From: Colletotrichum lupini
Lineage: Eukaryota; Ascomycota; Sordariomycetes; Glomerellales; Glomerellaceae
Reading direction: 5' to 3'
Assembly: GCF_023278565.1 (NCBI RefSeq)
Contig: NC_064677.1
Span: forward strand, 3,224,001-3,288,000
Length of the DNA stretch: 64,000 bases
In this document: positions 63,650 to 64,000 of the stretch, piece by piece
How the letters are laid out: each line of letters begins with the position of its first letter
Numbering within the stretch: the stretch's first letter is position 1
Made by a program: the position numbers and the translations under genes
The notes under the pieces: generated by a model
Database searches by the model: none
What the model saw: only the letters and a program-made list of their open reading frames with translations
Told to the model about the DNA's origin: nothing

Positions 63650-64000
63650 TTGGTGCCTCACAGATTTGCGTGGCACTTTCGCTCACCGTCCTGCATTCGG
63701 TGAGATTCATATGCCTCCCTCCTCGGGAATCTATCTCACGGAAAGGATTCCCTCGCGCCGTGGACAAGAAGACAGCAAACGACGCAGAGACCAGTCATCT
63801 CCCAATCGTTCCGTACCAGTCAGGAAGCGAGCAAAAACCCAATCAACTGTGCCTCTCAGTCGCTCCTCCACTGCCCAGCTTTACGTACGAGATTTGGAAC
63901 GAATTCCTCCTCGCCTCGGTAACCTGTCCCGATCGAGCTTGCCACAAAGATTGTGCTCCGCGGCCCGGTCTCCTTCTTCCCCCTTTGGACGGGGCGCTGT

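Larger units (their letters stand above)
63151..64000. other. GC-balanced, unRIPed flank
   Basis: CA and TG return to normal frequency over about 63,140-63,250 and base composition shifts from AT-rich to GC-rich. The stretch has long CT- and GA-rich runs, two simple repeats and no intron-exon structure that I can support. It looks like a gene's flanking or promoter region, with the gene outside the window. Confidence 0.75.

Noticed and set aside
63494..63703. 69-codon ORF on the + strand in the GC-balanced flank
   Set aside because: It runs through the GGAA microsatellite (GGKEGRKEG), has no domain, and overlaps the - strand ORF.
63297..63767. 156-codon ORF on the - strand in the GC-balanced flank
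   Set aside because: Low-complexity Ser/Pro/Arg-rich translation from purine- and pyrimidine-rich repeats, no domain, and it overlaps another ORF. It is probably chance in unRIPed flanking DNA.

Overview
The window is a fungal AT-rich heterochromatic block in which almost everything has been mutated by repeat-induced point mutation (RIP). From base 1 to about 63,150 the dinucleotides CA and TG are nearly absent and TA is in large excess: the first 60 bases hold 13 TA, 0 CA and 0 TG. CG, CT and AG survive. This is the footprint of C-to-T change at CpA on both strands, known from filamentous ascomycetes (Pezizomycotina). The last ~800 bases (about 63,190 to 64,000) are ordinary GC-balanced sequence with normal CA and TG content. 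The window therefore ends on the edge of an AT isochore. No intact protein gene is visible in the AT-rich part. Its stop codons are almost all TAA or TAG, as expected from CAA, CAG and TGG.

Reading through the RIP-type stops identifies several dead mobile elements. A Ty3/gypsy pol runs on the + strand from the window start to about 6,252 (protease, reverse transcriptase, RNase H, integrase and a putative polypurine tract). A Tad1-type LINE lies on the - strand at about 15,300-19,000 (zinc knuckles, endonuclease, reverse transcriptase, RNase H). A second Ty3/gypsy element, with a chromodomain, runs on the + strand at about 56,400-59,850. Just left of it is a 2.3-kb element with terminal inverted repeats over 300 bp long (54,031-56,353). 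A likely DUF3435 (fungal tyrosine-recombinase-like) relic lies on the - strand near 52.2 kb. Two dispersed repeats occur as direct pairs: family A (9,955-11,105 and 44,233-45,515) and family C (48,543-48,681 and 53,808-53,948).

The middle of the window (about 26-49 kb) is the least explained part. It holds an ankyrin-repeat gene relic on the - strand (about 32,640-34,060) and at least five long frames on the + strand that read through RIP-type stops and match no family I can name. They could be cargo of a large mobile element or the bodies of uncharacterised transposons. Simple repeats include a 16-unit 11-bp minisatellite at 61,412-61,587, an 8-bp array at 23,824-23,895 and a striking G-tract at 43,409-43,431.

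Domain calls come from translation by eye. Coordinates of RIPed domains are good to a few tens of bases; outer limits of elements are less certain.
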